From positions 29,127 through 80,187 of the forward strand of contig JASEFR010000005.1 in the NCBI GenBank assembly GCA_030019025.1: a stretch of DNA of 51,061 nucleotides, written 5' to 3'. Source of the DNA: a bacterium. GTDB taxonomy: Bacteria; Hydrothermota; Hydrothermia; UBA1063. Each line of letters opens with the position of its first letter. The stretch's first letter is position 1. Below are positions 25,913 to 34,630 of the stretch, one piece after another. Position numbers and translations under genes: made by a program. The notes below the pieces were generated by a model, which saw only the letters and a list, made by a program, of their open reading frames with translations, made no database searches and was not told the origin of the DNA.

Positions 25913-26675
25913 ATCTTCCCCAAAACACCCTCAAAAGCAAAAATAAGGCGCCTGTCATCAAAAAGAGCAAAACCGCATAGGGCAAAGTTGCCTTAAGCCC
26001 GAGGCTTTCCAGTCTCTCGTAAACGAAAACGGTAGAGGTCATAGGAAAATAAGCGACCACCATAACCGCCCCAAATTCCGACACCGCCCTTCCCCAGGAG
26101 AGGATGATCCCCTTAAAAAGGTGGCCCCTCGTCATGGGCAAAAGTACTCTAAAAAAGGTGTAAAATCTTCCCCGCCCAAGAGAATAGGAAATCTTTTCAT
26201 ACTCTTCCGGCAACTGCTTCAATCCCTCTTTCAAACTCCCTAAAAAATAAGGGGCGCTTACAAAGGCCATCGCCACAACTATTCCGGTAACGGTCCCGTA
26301 AACCTCAAGCCCCAAAAAACTTAAAAATTTCCCCATAAAAGTTGCTCTTCCAAAGAAGTTTAGAATTGCAATACCTGCAACAGAATGTGGGATCGCCACG
26401 GGGAGTTCTAAAAGATTTTCAAGGATTCCCTTTAGGGGAAAACTTCTCCTCGAAAGAAGATAGGCAAGGGGAGTGCCCACAACAAGGATCAAGAGTATTG
26501 AAAGGGTAGCAGAAAGAAAAGAAACCTTTACGGAATTTAAAAACTCTGGATCTTTAAGAGCATTAAAAACGGAAACGGGGCTGGCCGAAAAAAGTAGAAA
26601 AAGCCCAGGAATAGCAAAAACAACTATTCCTATGAGGGAAAATATTCCGATAAAAACATCAAACCCTTTTTTCAC
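25884..26675 (-). CDS. Molybdate/tungstate ABC transporter permease
   Basis: The product has 263 residues with about six membrane segments and the binding-protein-dependent transport motif near EEYEKISYSLGRGRFYTFFRVLLP. It starts at GTG 26675 with no Shine-Dalgarno; TAAAAT lies 6 nt upstream. It heads the minus-strand operon and overlaps the ATPase gene. No separate substrate-binding protein gene (ModA/WtpA) is present in the cluster, so it must be encoded elsewhere or be missing. ModB/WtpB is the best assignment from context. Confidence 0.82.
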   Translation of the reverse strand: MKKGFDVFIGIFSLIGIVVFAIPGLFLLFSASPVSVFNALKDPEFLNSVKVSFLSATLSILLILVVGTPLAYLLSRRSFPLKGILENLLELPVAIPHSVAGIAILNFFGRATFMGKFLSFLGLEVYGTVTGIVVAMAFVSAPYFLGSLKEGLKQLPEEYEKISYSLGRGRFYTFFRVLLPMTRGHLFKGIILSWGRAVSEFGAVMVVAYFPMTSTVFVYERLESLGLKATLPYAVLLFLMTGALFLLLRVFWGRYAESKGFEG

Positions 26676-26681
26676 AATAAA

Positions 26682-26687
26682 ATTTTA
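26682..26687 (-). promoter_or_regulatory. -10-like box 6 nt before the ABC permease start
   Basis: On the minus strand, TAAAAT is followed by TTTATT and then the GTG at 26675. The -35 region is weak. It is another example of the -10-to-start spacing found for several genes in this window. Confidence 0.35.
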
Positions 26688-26789
26688 AGCCAAACCCAAC
26701 GTTTATTTGGAATGATTAAAGTGAAGTAAGGGTGAGAGTTTTCTTTTCTTCGCCCTTAAAATTTTACAATACGAGAAAAGGGGGAAACT

Positions 26790-27644
26790 ATGAAGATGGT
26801 CAATGTTTCTGAAAAGCAGGAAACTCACAGAAAGGCCAGGGCAATGGCCAGGTTAATGGTAGAAAAAGAAACGATCAGGCTCATAAAAGAAGGTAGAATT
26901 GAAAAGGGTGACCCCGTTGAGGCTTCAAAACTTGTTGGACTTTCAGGAACAAAATTTACTGCACAAATCCTTCCTTTTTGTCATCCGATAAGAGTTACGT
27001 CTGCGAAGTTAGAGACCAAACTCTACGAAGAAGGTATTATTGAGATTTACTCCCAAGTAGAGTGCGTTGACAGAACAGGGGCCGAGATGGAGGCTCTGAT
27101 GGCCTGCGGAATGGCAGCCCTTAACTTTTACGATATGCTTAAAAGGTATGACCGTAGGATGAAGATAACCGATTTAAGACTTTTAGAAAAAGAAGGTGGT
27201 AAATCGGGTCATGTAAAACTGGATTTTGAATTCAAAGGTAAGGTGGTTTACCTTGGTAAATCGGACAAAAAGGGATTAAAGGATAAAGTTGAAAGCATAA
27301 GACTCGTAGAAAATTTTGGGGTTGAGGGTGACGTTCACGCAGGAACACAAAGGGAGGTATCGATTTTTCCTATGGAAGCCCTATCCAAAGTCCCAAAGGA
27401 AAAATTCACCTTTCCTATTGACGAACTAACTGAGAATATCACCATTATCGGCATTCCTGAATATATTCTACTCCCCGGAAAGCACCTTCGCATTGGCGAA
27501 GCAGAGCTGGAAATTCTCCAAATTGGTAAGGAAGAATTTGTAGATGAGGGTAAGCCCTACGCAGTTTCAAGGTGGGGTAGATTTTGCAGAGTGATAAAGG
27601 GTGGCAATGTGAAACTCTACGATGATGTTCTTTTGACAATTTAA
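26790..27644 (+). CDS. MoaC-MOSC fusion protein
   Basis: The product has 284 residues from ATG 26790 behind GGGGG. Residues 1 to about 150 form MoaC (cyclic pyranopterin monophosphate synthase), with QILPFCHPI and the VECVDRTGAEMEAL block. Residues about 155-284 form a MOSC domain, with GVEGDVHAG, ENITIIGI and a late SRWGRFCRVIKGG block whose Cys could carry sulfur. MoaC follows MoaA in molybdopterin synthesis; MOSC domains act in sulfur or metal transfer to the cofactor. Fusion couples early synthesis with a late step. It is transcribed divergently from the ABC-moeA-moaA operon. Confidence 0.9.
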   Translation: MKMVNVSEKQETHRKARAMARLMVEKETIRLIKEGRIEKGDPVEASKLVGLSGTKFTAQILPFCHPIRVTSAKLETKLYEEGIIEIYSQVECVDRTGAEMEALMACGMAALNFYDMLKRYDRRMKITDLRLLEKEGGKSGHVKLDFEFKGKVVYLGKSDKKGLKDKVESIRLVENFGVEGDVHAGTQREVSIFPMEALSKVPKEKFTFPIDELTENITIIGIPEYILLPGKHLRIGEAELEILQIGKEEFVDEGKPYAVSRWGRFCRVIKGGNVKLYDDVLLTI

Positions 27645-28155
27645 AATTTTATAACCAAGATGTAGCCGAAACGGAAATATCCTGAGGGCGGAGGTATTAC
27701 CCCCCAAGAAGTGAGAAGTTTTAAGGAATTCAAAGAGTTAAAGGAGATAGTTGGAGGTTAAAATTTATTGCTGTTGACAGGCTCAATATGTTACAAAAAT
27801 TGGAATTTATGCAAAATGCTCGTTCTCTTATTCATTTGAACTCAGTAGACCAGGTAGGAAAACCTTTTGGAAAAATCCTGCTAAGCTTTCTCCCGTTTCT
27901 CTAATGGAACTAAAGAGGATATACAACTCTGCATATCGGAAAAAATCGGCGTAACGAGGTCTATCCCATTTAAATAAGCAGTGACGATGATCCTAAGGGC
28001 TTTGAATAAAATTTTAAAATTTAACACCGTAAGGAGGAAAAACTGACAAAATAAGTTATAAAGTTTATCCCCATATCCACTTTCAGGTTATAGGTATCAG
28101 TGATTTCCTCGAAATAGTTGCCACTTAATGCTTTAAAATAATATTACTGGCAGAG
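27645..28155. other. 511-bp stretch without a convincing gene
   Basis: Short open pieces occur, including about 50 codons ending near 27904 and another ending near 27761 with an EFKELKEIVGG-like tail, but none has a clear start, ribosome-binding site and family. The stretch could hold decayed genes. I see no tRNA, hairpin terminator or transposase in it. The last 40 bases are AT-rich and probably carry the promoter of the next operon. Confidence 0.45.
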
Positions 28156-28371
28156 ATGAAGTTTATGGGAAAATTTCTAATTCAAGTAGGTATTCTTTTC
28201 ATCATACTTGGCCTTGTTCTGGCTTTAGTTGAAAATCTAAAGTTTCGGATTCCCGGTGACATCATCATAAGGAAACCTAACCTCACCGTTTTCATCCCCA
28301 TCGGAACCAGCATACTTTTGTCTATCCTTCTCACACTCCTTTTAAACCTTTTCATTGGTCTGAAAAAGTGA
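28156..28371 (+). CDS. Small two-helix membrane protein (DUF2905)
   Basis: The product has 71 residues (68 if it starts at ATG 28165). Two membrane helices flank a KFRIPGDIIIRKPN segment, which is characteristic of DUF2905 proteins. The family is widespread and has no known function. It overlaps the next gene by 4 nt and heads the operon with the LptF/G-like permease, barrel protein and Era. Confidence 0.85.
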   Translation: MKFMGKFLIQVGILFIILGLVLALVENLKFRIPGDIIIRKPNLTVFIPIGTSILLSILLTLLLNLFIGLKK

Positions 28372-29507
28372 AAAAGATTGACTCTTACCTCATAAAAAAC
28401 TTGCTCCTTTCCTTCGCTGGTTCGGTCTTTGCTCTTACCCTAATACTTTTGGTAAACACCGTCTTCCAGCTTATGGACCTTCTCATTAGAAAAGGTGTTC
28501 CCTTCCCAACGGTAGTGAAACTAATTGCCTATACCCTGCCCTTCATTATGAATATGACAATACCCATGTCTTTCCTCGTTGCAGGCCTTCTAACTTTCGG
28601 TAGAAGTGCAGGGAACAATGAGATATTATGTCTTAGGAGTTCGGGGATAGATCTCAAAGTGGTGCTAAATAAATTGGGGCTCATTATGGTAATCATTGCT
28701 TTTTTAAATCTCATCTTCAATTTGTTTATCTTGCCTGAAACTAATTACCGCATGAAGAAGACACTATACGAGATAAGGATTAAAAAACCTGCAATAGAGA
28801 TAGAACCTGGGTACTTCAACAAAATTGAAAATTATTTGATTTACGCGGCCTCAAAGGATGAAAAAACAAGTATATTGAAAGACGTAAAAATACAAGAAAT
28901 TAAGAGGGATGGGGTTCGTTTTATTTCTGCCAAGGAAGGAAAGATTCGCTCAACCACGGGGGGAAGCCTGATTTTAGAACTCTTGAATGGAGAGTTTCTT
29001 GAGGTTAAGGGGGAAAAGAAGGAGCAACTAAGAAGGGCAAGCTTTAAGAAAGATGTACTGGTGTTGAAAGTTGAGGAGGGAAGCTTTTACAGAGACGTGG
29101 TTTACAGATCCGACAGGGAAAAGAATTACTTCACCCTCCTTAAAGAAATCCGCGACGCCAGGAAGGAGTTAGTAAACTACCCGAAAAACGACAAAATCTC
29201 TCGAAATTTTGTTAGAAGACGTATAAATACCATTTTGGCTGAAATAAATACAAGATTTGCCCTATCCTTTGCCTCCATCGTCTTTGTATTCCTTGCTTTC
29301 CCCATTGCTCTGAGGTTTAAATTCTCCGGGTATGGTTCAGCCCTTGGTGTCTCTTTCTTTTTCTTTATCATCTACTACATTCTTCTTTTGGCAGGTCAGC
29401 AGACTGCCCGTAGGAGCCTCTTCAATCCCTATATAGCCCTCTGGACTCCAAACCTGATCTTCGGGATGTTCTCATTTGTTTTAACTAAAAAAGAACTGGA
29501 AAAATGA
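28368..29507 (+). CDS. LptF/LptG (YjgP/YjgQ) family permease
   Basis: The product has 379 residues and starts at GTG 28368, overlapping the DUF2905 stop. Three membrane segments near the N-terminus and three near the C-terminus enclose a periplasmic beta-jellyroll region (about 130-270), which is the LptF/G architecture. NNEILCLRSSGI is a typical cytoplasmic loop. It would extract lipopolysaccharide or a similar lipid from the inner membrane with LptB. Only one such gene is seen here; the partner must be elsewhere. This supports a two-membrane cell. Confidence 0.88.
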   Translation: MKKIDSYLIKNLLLSFAGSVFALTLILLVNTVFQLMDLLIRKGVPFPTVVKLIAYTLPFIMNMTIPMSFLVAGLLTFGRSAGNNEILCLRSSGIDLKVVLNKLGLIMVIIAFLNLIFNLFILPETNYRMKKTLYEIRIKKPAIEIEPGYFNKIENYLIYAASKDEKTSILKDVKIQEIKRDGVRFISAKEGKIRSTTGGSLILELLNGEFLEVKGEKKEQLRRASFKKDVLVLKVEEGSFYRDVVYRSDREKNYFTLLKEIRDARKELVNYPKNDKISRNFVRRRINTILAEINTRFALSFASIVFVFLAFPIALRFKFSGYGSALGVSFFFFIIYYILLLAGQQTARRSLFNPYIALWTPNLIFGMFSFVLTKKELEK

Positions 29508-30691
29508 AACTTCTGCTAATACCCTTTCTCTTATTAGAGATACCCTTTGAAATTCCAGAATCGCTCATCTATAGGCCACCAGAATCCCTTTTTACTCAAA
29601 GAAAAGAAATTACTCAACTAAAAGAACCTAAAACTTACCATCTCTTTCTCTCAAACACCACCCTTGAGATTAAATTTCCATGGGGAAACATTAAGAGAAC
29701 ACTCTTGCCTGCTAAAGGGCCCGATGGAAAGCTGGTTAAAACTGTGATGGATTTTAGCCTGGAAAAAGGCTACTTTAACCTTATAGCAGGGGTAAAGGAG
29801 CTGGAGTACGGAAAATTCATCAGCATCGAGGACTCCCTGGAAGCATCTCTTATATCTGAATATTTCTTTTTCTCTTATAAAGTAAAAAACTGGACTGATT
29901 ACTTTCCCTTGTTGAGAGAGGCGAAGTTTAAGTTTTATGCAACTTCTTACGCAACCTTGGGTTTTAAAATAAAAGACGCTATAGTACCCTACCTGCTCAT
30001 AAGTCGTGTGGACAGAAAGCAAAAGGTGTGTTTTGGAATCACCTGGCTCATGCCACATGGATACATAGGGATGCAGGTTAAAGAGAATACCCTCAATGCC
30101 CTTTTTTTGAATTTTGCCCTTAAAGACGCATCGGTAGAATTGAAGTTGGACAGGAGTGATTATTATTACGGTCTATGGGCACATTCAGAGTACGTGCCCT
30201 TCGACAGTTTACTCCTCAGCAGAAAGCTATCAAAATTTACAGCGTTTAAAACGGCACTCACCCTTAATCCCTTTTATTTTAGCTACGAGAGGCGCCAATT
30301 CAGCCACGCATCCGTTCAAAATCCTTCCACCTTGTTACCCTTGGAAGCGGGAGATTTCACGGAAAATATTTACAACTTTGGTTTTGGCAGCGACAATTTT
30401 AACCTCTTTTACACCCACTTTCAGAGCCCTTATTCGGTGATTAAAGATACCCTCACCGCTGTTCTCTATCTTAGGGAAAAGTACTATGACCTGGCCTTAT
30501 GCTTTAACATAAGAAACCACCAGGAAGTGTTCAATATGCTTAACTTAGAGGTTCTTTTCAAAATCTTTAAAAACTTTAACCCTTATTTAAAGGTTGTAAA
30601 CCTTTTTGACGTTCAGGGGAATTACTTACCAAGCATAAAAGCGAAAAGGAGGTATGTAGAAGTTGGATGCCAGTTCCAGAGAGAAATTTAA
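29504..30691 (+). CDS. Hypothetical outer-membrane-type beta-barrel protein
   Basis: The product has 395 residues, starting at ATG 29504, which overlaps the LptF/G stop by 4 nt. A short N-terminal signal-like segment is followed by many amphipathic strands rich in Tyr and Phe, with a repeating pattern of about 9-12 residues, typical of an outer-membrane barrel. I recognise no family. Coupling to an LptF/G-like permease suggests a role in envelope or lipid export, which is inferred. It overlaps era by 29 nt. Confidence 0.6.
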   Translation: MKLLLIPFLLLEIPFEIPESLIYRPPESLFTQRKEITQLKEPKTYHLFLSNTTLEIKFPWGNIKRTLLPAKGPDGKLVKTVMDFSLEKGYFNLIAGVKELEYGKFISIEDSLEASLISEYFFFSYKVKNWTDYFPLLREAKFKFYATSYATLGFKIKDAIVPYLLISRVDRKQKVCFGITWLMPHGYIGMQVKENTLNALFLNFALKDASVELKLDRSDYYYGLWAHSEYVPFDSLLLSRKLSKFTAFKTALTLNPFYFSYERRQFSHASVQNPSTLLPLEAGDFTENIYNFGFGSDNFNLFYTHFQSPYSVIKDTLTAVLYLREKYYDLALCFNIRNHQEVFNMLNLEVLFKIFKNFNPYLKVVNLFDVQGNYLPSIKAKRRYVEVGCQFQREI

Positions 30692-31571
30692 GGCAGGTTA
30701 TGTTGCCGTGGTGGGTAAACCCAACGTGGGGAAATCCACCTTTCTCAACACGATGATCCGGTTCAAACTTTCAGCCATCAGTCCAAAACCGCAGACAACG
30801 AGACACAAAATTCTCGGAATCTTAAACGGAGAGAACTACCAGATTCTTTTCTTGGATACACCGGGAATTATGGAAAAGCCAAGGCACGAACTGGATAAAT
30901 GGTTATTAAAAAGGGCCTTCGAAGCCATTGAGGATGCGGATGTGATAGTTATGATAGCCGAGCCTGAAAAGCCCGATGAATTGGATATGCAGATTGTTAA
31001 CAAGATAAAGGAGTCAGGTAAACCTGCGATACTCCTTATCAACAAGATTGACACTATTGATAAAAAACTGGTTCTTCCCGTTATTGATGCCTACGCAAAG
31101 ACAGAAACCTTCAGGGAAATCATCCCTGTAAGCGTTTTGAAAAATGTAAACTTGGACGTAACCCTCGAGAAGATTGTAGATCTATTACCTGAATCTCCAC
31201 CCTTTTACCCTGAAGACGCGATAACCGACAGAAACGAAAGATTTTTAGTACAGGAGATTATAAGGGAAAAATTGTTTCTTTTGTATGGGGAAGAAATACC
31301 ATATTCAGCAGCGGTGGAAATTGAGGAATTCCAGGAACAGGATGAAAAGCACGGCGGTAAGGACTACATCAGGGCAATTATCCACGTAGAAAAGGATAGC
31401 CAGAAGAAAATTATAATTGGGAAAAATGGCGAAAAAATAAAGAAACTGGGGACGGTAAGCCGAAAGGAGATTGAAGCTTTTCTCGGGCGTCCGGTCTATT
31501 TAGAACTTTGGGTTAAAGTAAGTGAAAAGTGGAGACACAAATCCGGATTCATTAAAGAGATTGGATACTGA
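30663..31571 (+). CDS. era: GTPase Era
   Basis: The product has 302 residues and starts at TTG 30663 behind AAAAGGAGGT. The GTPase domain shows G1 GKPNVGKS, the QTTR switch, G3 DTPG and G4 NKID. The C-terminal KH domain carries IIIGKNGEKIKKLG. Era assists 16S rRNA maturation and 30S assembly in the cytoplasm. It is the last gene of the DUF2905-LptF/G-barrel operon. Confidence 0.96.
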   Translation: MDASSREKFKAGYVAVVGKPNVGKSTFLNTMIRFKLSAISPKPQTTRHKILGILNGENYQILFLDTPGIMEKPRHELDKWLLKRAFEAIEDADVIVMIAEPEKPDELDMQIVNKIKESGKPAILLINKIDTIDKKLVLPVIDAYAKTETFREIIPVSVLKNVNLDVTLEKIVDLLPESPPFYPEDAITDRNERFLVQEIIREKLFLLYGEEIPYSAAVEIEEFQEQDEKHGGKDYIRAIIHVEKDSQKKIIIGKNGEKIKKLGTVSRKEIEAFLGRPVYLELWVKVSEKWRHKSGFIKEIGY

Positions 31572-31659
31572 GCCAGCGAGAATTGGTATGCTCTAAGTTG
31601 CCCACCCTATACTCGCAATTGGGGGAGAATAGGAGTTCAAATCGAATAGCCTGCAAAAC

Positions 31660-31688
31660 TTGACTGCCTCTAATCTAAAGTTTATAAA
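31660..31688 (+). promoter_or_regulatory. Promoter of the second porin-like gene
   Basis: TTGACT (31660-31665), a 17-nt spacer and TATAAA (31683-31688) match consensus at 10 of 12 positions. An AAAAAGGAGGT ribosome-binding site and ATG 31715 follow. Confidence 0.75.
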
Positions 31689-31714
31689 ATTATAGCACTA
31701 AAAAGGAGGTTTTT

Positions 31715-32629
31715 ATGCACCTATTATCTATGTTACTCCTTATCGCCCAGATGGGCGGAACAGATTGTAAATGCGGAAAAATTGATATCTCCGGATATGC
31801 CCACATGGTGTATGAGTACACAATGGACGGCACATCTGGGAACTACGGTCTCTTGACTCTTCCTTACGTAAGGGTAAAATTCACAGGAAAACTAACCGAT
31901 AAACTCTTCTTTAGAATTGAGCCAGATCTCGTCACGGGGAAGGTACGCTATGCTTACGCTGACTTAAAACACATCCCCCATGTTATCCTACGACTGGGGC
32001 TCTTTAAGGTACCATTCAGTCATGAATTCCAGCCCTTCCCGGCAAACAACATAACCCCATATCTTACCGGTGCCACAAAACTCTTTACAGGTCTCGGAGT
32101 AGGAGCAGATGGTGGGGTGATGGCAATCGTAAAAATACCTTACACTGAGTTAAAGGCTGCCCTCCTTGAAAACGATCCCACATTAAATAAAGGTTATGTC
32201 GGAAACATTTCCATCAAACCAATTGAGATGCTTTCGGTCGGAGGAAGTTACTATAAGGGATACATCGGTGGATGGTACAAACTCTATGAAGGGTATCTTG
32301 CCCTCAAACACCCAGTCTTAAATATTGAAGGGAATTACATTGCCCGTGAAAAAGAGGGTGACAACTTCAAGTCTTATGGGTTTTATGTACAAGCCTACAA
32401 GAAGTTCGACCTCCCCATGAAAGGCCACTACCTTTGCCCAGCAGTAAAGTACGGAATGCTTGAGCCCAACGACACAACCGCCGATGACAAAACGCAGGAA
32501 CTTTGGGTAGGATTTAATGTCGGCTTTAGCAAGTACATAAGGCTATTGACTTACTTCAACCTGAACCTGGAAGAAGGTACCCCAGTTGACAATAACAAGC
32601 TGGTTATGGACTTACATTTTAGCTTCTAA
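31715..32629 (+). CDS. Outer-membrane porin-like beta-barrel protein
   Basis: The product has 304 residues with an N-terminal signal peptide behind AAAAAGGAGGT. A CKCGKID segment follows, then a barrel with repeated amphipathic strands and a terminal Phe. It shares the YEYT-x-DG early segment and the NNITPYL block with the island protein at 8373-9320. A strong promoter, strong ribosome-binding site and own terminator predict high expression, as expected for a major porin. OprP/O-type is the best comparison; substrate unknown. Confidence 0.75.
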   Translation: MHLLSMLLLIAQMGGTDCKCGKIDISGYAHMVYEYTMDGTSGNYGLLTLPYVRVKFTGKLTDKLFFRIEPDLVTGKVRYAYADLKHIPHVILRLGLFKVPFSHEFQPFPANNITPYLTGATKLFTGLGVGADGGVMAIVKIPYTELKAALLENDPTLNKGYVGNISIKPIEMLSVGGSYYKGYIGGWYKLYEGYLALKHPVLNIEGNYIAREKEGDNFKSYGFYVQAYKKFDLPMKGHYLCPAVKYGMLEPNDTTADDKTQELWVGFNVGFSKYIRLLTYFNLNLEEGTPVDNNKLVMDLHFSF

Positions 32630-32649
32630 AACCTGTGATCTGAAATCTA

Positions 32650-32677
32650 AAGGGGGCCCCGTGAGGGGCCCCTTTTT
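32650..32677 (+). terminator. Intrinsic terminator after the porin gene
   Basis: A GC-rich stem (AAGGGGGCCCC at 32650-32660 with GGGGCCCCTT at 32664-32673) has a short GTGA-type loop and one bulged G, and is followed by a T-run. It ends the single-gene transcript. Confidence 0.88.
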
Positions 32678-32697
32678 ATTTTCCAAAGGAGTAAAAC

Positions 32698-32703
32698 TAT
32701 AAT
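32698..32703 (+). promoter_or_regulatory. TATAAT box 6 nt before the HAD gene start
   Basis: A perfect TATAAT at 32698-32703 is followed by six nucleotides and then GTG 32710. An AAAGGAG upstream lies too far away (about 18 nt) to be the ribosome-binding site. The -35 region is weak. A leaderless start is the simplest reading. Confidence 0.5.
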
Positions 32704-32709
32704 AAAGTC

Positions 32710-33492
32710 GTGAAAAAATTCAACTATTTTTTAATAGACCTTGACGGAACTCTGATCTTGGGCAAAAGGGTCCTGGATGGAGCGATTGAACTACTCCAAG
32801 AATTGAAAAGTCACGGGAAAAAATTTCTCATCCTTACCAATAATTCTTCTAAAAGCAGTTTTGCTTACCTCAGGTTTCTCAGACAACTTGGGTTACCCGT
32901 TGGTTCCGAAAACATCTTCACATCTGGCAAAGCCACTGCGATGTATCTAAAGGAAATGGGCATAAAGGAGGCATACATCATTGGTACGAAAAGCACCATA
33001 AGGGAATTTGAAACCTACGGGATCAAATTTAACTTAAAGAGCAGGAATCTGGTCTTGGCCTTTGATACCACACTGAATTTTAAAAAACTTGAAAAGGCTA
33101 CAGAAATCCTTAAAAATAAAAAGGGGGTTTACATTGCCACACACCCTGATAACATCTGTCCCATTGAAAATGGTTTCATCCCCGATGTGGGTTCCTTTAT
33201 AGCGCTTCTTAAAGAAGCAACGGGACAAATTCCCGACTTCATACCTGGAAAACCCAGTAGATACTTCTTTACCAAGGCTATGGATTTGATGAATGCATTT
33301 CCAGAAGAGACCGCAATCATAGGAGACAGGCTTACAACGGATATCAAAACAGGGAAAGACTTTGGAATAACTTCCATGCTCGTCCTCACAGGAGAGACGA
33401 AAAGAGAGGATTTGGAGAGATCGGAAATAAAACCCGATTTCATTTTTGAAAATCTCACCGATTTATTAAAATTTTTAGGAAGATACTTATGA
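32710..33492 (+). CDS. HAD-IIA family phosphatase (NagD/PNPase-like)
   Basis: The product has 260 residues and starts at GTG 32710. Motif I is DLDGTL near residue 8, motif II is LTNNSSKS and motif IV is GDRLTTDIKTG near residue 205. A cap with a NGFIPDVGSFI block places it in subclass IIA, with NagD and nitrophenylphosphatases. It hydrolyses small phosphate esters in the cytoplasm. It heads an operon with the DRTGG gene and the kinase-helicase, overlapping the next gene by 4 nt. Confidence 0.88.
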   Translation: MKKFNYFLIDLDGTLILGKRVLDGAIELLQELKSHGKKFLILTNNSSKSSFAYLRFLRQLGLPVGSENIFTSGKATAMYLKEMGIKEAYIIGTKSTIREFETYGIKFNLKSRNLVLAFDTTLNFKKLEKATEILKNKKGVYIATHPDNICPIENGFIPDVGSFIALLKEATGQIPDFIPGKPSRYFFTKAMDLMNAFPEETAIIGDRLTTDIKTGKDFGITSMLVLTGETKREDLERSEIKPDFIFENLTDLLKFLGRYL

Positions 33493-34630
33493 GAAAGACC
33501 GTTCTCTTCATTGCTTCATCGGGAAGGAATGTGGGTAAAACTTCAGTTTCCATAGGGCTTTTCAACTACTTCAAAGAGAGAAATAAAAAAGTAGCCTTCA
33601 TAAAGCCCGTAGCTCAGCACTATACTGAAACATCGGGCTTCAAAATATCAAGAGACGTAATTTTGCTCAACAAAATATACAACTATCTGGATGAAGGGAG
33701 ATTGCACCTTGCAAGCCCCTTTGTTATTGAATCTGGATTCACAAAATCTTAAGAGCATTCGAAAAAATTTTAGAAGAGTTTGACGTAGTAATTGTAGAAG
33801 GAACCGGACACCCGGGTGTCGGTTCCTGTATTAACCTCTCCAATGCAGCTGTTGCCAGAATGCTTAACGCAAATACCCTTCTCGTTCTGGAAGGTGGAAT
33901 AGGTAACACTATTGACAATTATAACCTTGCTAAATCGGTCTTTAAGAGTGCTGGCTGGCCTATAGATGCGGTTATTATTAACAAAGTGAGGAAAGAAAAA
34001 TACGCTGAGGTAGATAGAACGCTGAAGAAATTTTTCCGAGGAGAGGATGTATATTACTTAGGAACGATTCCATTTGTGCAGGAACTCTCAATGCCCTCCC
34101 TAAGACTTATATGCGATACTATTGAAGGCGATATACTCCAAAGAGAGGATCTTTTAAAGGGAAAGGTGAGCAACCTTTTAATGGCAATAAACGAACCCCA
34201 CATTTTCTTAGAGGAAATTGAAAAGAGCAAAGAGGAGAACCTGATTCTTACAACGGGAGACAGAGAAGACATCTTGATGGCCATTTACGCCATTTACAAC
34301 CAAATGAAAACAAAAATTAAAGCCCTCATCGTCTCTTCCATACCTCCCCACGAAAGGATTATAAACCTTTACAAGGAACTACCTTTACCCATCGTATTCA
34401 CCAGAAACAGCATATTTAAAACCGCGAGTCTAATTTCGGGTATAACTGTGAAGATAGACCCATACGAGAGTGAAAAAATCAAAACCCTACAGAGTCTCTT
34501 TGATGAATTCATTGAAGATAGCCAGCTCAAACGTTTTGTTAACCTTGCCACAAGAAAGGTAGAAAGGCGAGGCTTCAAGGAAAGCGTTGGTAAATTCTTC
34601 GGGTTCCTTAGGGACATTTTCAAAGGATGA
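33489..34630 (+). pseudogene. P-loop/DRTGG-domain protein gene with a single frameshift
   Basis: The first frame (33489-33752) encodes a BioD-like P-loop start (IASSGRNVGKTS). The rest continues in another frame, open from about 33740 and including 33860-34630. At ACAAAATC near 33738-33743 one base appears missing from an A-run: adding it joins GFTK directly to ILRAFEKILEEF and VVIVEGTGHPGVG, a typical AAA_26 block. The C-terminal half carries a DRTGG domain (TTGDREDILMAIYAI). The total would be about 381 residues, the size of the standalone AAA_26-DRTGG proteins related to the N-terminal region of large phosphotransacetylases. Good conservation on both sides suggests a sequencing error or a very recent mutation. 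It overlaps both neighbours by 4 nt. Confidence 0.8.

Noticed and set aside
31572-31660. Possible tRNA because of a GTTCAAATC T-loop-like string
   Set aside because: No acceptor stem, D-arm or anticodon arm can be folded around it, and no CCA or paired 7-bp ends are present.
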